Shown piece after piece: positions 32,332 to 33,065 of a DNA stretch of 33,065 bases. The DNA comes from Ignavibacteriota bacterium. GTDB lineage: Bacteria; Bacteroidota; Ignavibacteria; UBA10030; UBA6906. The translations under genes were made by a program, and so were the position numbers. The first letter of the stretch is position 1. The number at the start of each line of letters is the position of its first letter. The notes under the pieces were generated by a model. It was given only the letters and a program-made list of their open reading frames with translations, searched no databases and was not told the DNA's origin. The stretch is taken from NCBI GenBank assembly GCA_016218065.1, contig JACRFA010000300.1, forward strand, positions 1-33,065. The letters are read 5' to 3'.

Positions 32332-32822
32332 CTAACGTATGACCGAATGTAGCGCATCATAAATCTTTTTGTTGATCCGACCAGCATCGAGCAGCCTTTT
32401 CAAGAGGAATTGAGCCTCGCTTGTCCCAATTATTCTCTCCTTGTAGGCTTTCACGACCTGACCGGCGATGCCGGACACACTTATTCCTAATGCCGTTGCC
32501 ACACGCCGGCCAACTGTTTCCTCAATCAGAAGTGGCAGGTTCAACTCGCGAGCCAAGAGAATCGCCTGTTGTTCACCGTCGTCTAATCTTTCAATGTCGG
32601 GAAAGGTCGTCGAAACGGATGCTGTCTGCACATCAATCAGGTCTTCAATGCGATACTGCTTTAGATAATCGGAGGGGAGATGCTCAGGTCGGCTACCAAT
32701 TCCTCCACGACCGCCTCAGGCAGTATAATCTTCTCATATAGCTTTCTAATGAATTTGAATCCGGCTGGAAGATGCTCGAGCGAGATGATTGGTCCGGTGT
32801 TGCTGACGATGTTCTGTGCCAT
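32332..32822 (-). pseudogene. DUF3368 PIN-like toxin gene broken by a frameshift
   Basis: From ATG 32822 the minus strand reads NIVSNTGPIISLEHLPAGFKF and KIILPEAVVEELVA, the usual DUF3368 start with its Asn/Ser and Glu positions, but this frame soon stops. After about 32696 the family sequence continues in another frame (EHLPSDYLKQYRIEDLIDV, then LDDGEQQAILLARELNLPLLIEETVGRRVATALGISVSGIAG) to the stop at 32332. DUF3368 proteins are PIN-type nucleases that act as toxins with UPF0175 or similar antitoxins. One indel accounts for the break, so the toxin is probably dead unless the base call is wrong. No recognisable antitoxin gene precedes it; transposase sequence occupies that side. Confidence 0.82.
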
Positions 32823-32920
32823 GAATTATTTTGCGTCTAACTCCAGCGCTATGCTTCCCGTGGTATCAGAGAGTATCGAGAAGCCAAAGTTGGGGAGGAA
32901 CAACTCAAATGCACGGCGCG

Positions 32921-33065
32921 TCATGGGGAGAGGCCTCGATGTTGTCGATAGCGTTGCTTCAATCGCGCAAAATATCCTTCGAGAGGATTCGTCGAGCGTT
33001 GAATGTTTGGATCGTCGAGGTAGTGAAACATATTGGGCAGTGCAGCGAGCAACATGCTGCGAGCA
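32921..33065 (-). mobile_element. C-terminal fragment of a transposase, open at the window edge
   Basis: The minus strand from the right edge reads LPNMFHYLDDPNIQRSTNP, LEGYFARLKQRYRQHRGLSP, then TGA at 32921-32923. The TN-x-LEG-x-F-x-x-LK...R-x-HRGLS pattern is the end of a DDE-type transposase; the Glu in LEG is the likely third catalytic residue. The rest of the gene lies outside the window. After its stop another frame (MTRRAFELFLPNFGFSILSD) continues to a stop close to the DUF3368 start and may be the shifted continuation of the transposase. I cannot name the IS family with confidence. Confidence 0.7.

Overview
The window reads as chromosomal DNA of a bacterium from the Fibrobacteres-Chlorobi-Bacteroidetes (FCB) group, probably near Ignavibacteria or Kapabacteria. 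The main evidence is a secreted protein ending in a type IX secretion (Por) sorting domain with the NYPNPFNP signature. The Bacteroidota-style dCTP deaminase tail, a moderate G+C content and weak Shine-Dalgarno sequences at several starts fit this. The lineage call is an inference. No rRNA, tRNA or CRISPR array was seen.

Layout. 1-480: an antitoxin-like gene fused to a frameshifted IS110 transposase remnant. 550-2458 (minus): a tight three-gene envelope operon made of an exported Ig-like protein, a membrane coiled-coil protein and a PGRP/amidase lipoprotein. 2610-3908 (minus): dCTP deaminase, followed by a Cys-rich small protein, an orphan HigA antitoxin and a second copy of the dcd 3' tail. 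4061-6902: small accessory genes (unknown protein, GNAT, SEC-C protein) and a YefM-like/YoeB pair whose toxin carries an in-frame TGA. 7125-10110: aspartate-type aminotransferase and ATP-dependent PEP carboxykinase. 10123-11204: a VapBC-type pair with a clear promoter/operator, followed by a second pckA tail and a decayed second vapB. 11562-14561: a DUF2085 membrane protein, an exported protein, a terminator and a large Cys-rich protein of unknown function. 14896-17019: the type IX cargo with about 13 Asp-box repeats. 17208-18005: a lipoprotein. 18185-26287: a long operon-like run (SpoIIM, membrane protein, DUF4129, DUF4350, MoxR ATPase, DUF58, RDD) into which a HipA-like kinase and a DUF3037 protein are joined by overlapping starts. 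26578-30803: an RND efflux pair with no outer-membrane channel gene. 30928-32253 (minus): a membrane SGNH hydrolase. 32332-33065 (minus): a frameshifted DUF3368 PIN toxin and the C-terminal end of a transposase.

How the genes fit together. The aminotransferase and PckA connect oxaloacetate with aspartate and PEP. The SpoIIM-to-RDD run is the widespread MoxR/DUF58 envelope cluster, with an AAA+ ATPase acting with a vWA-like protein and several membrane partners. The RND pair exports small molecules.

The most unusual theme is the density of toxin-antitoxin material in many states of decay (six loci in 33 kb). Two of these loci, after dcd and after pckA, lie between the true 3' end of a core metabolic gene and a second copy of that same 3' end. 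The second striking feature is the HipA-like kinase/DUF3037 pair translationally coupled to the MoxR operon.
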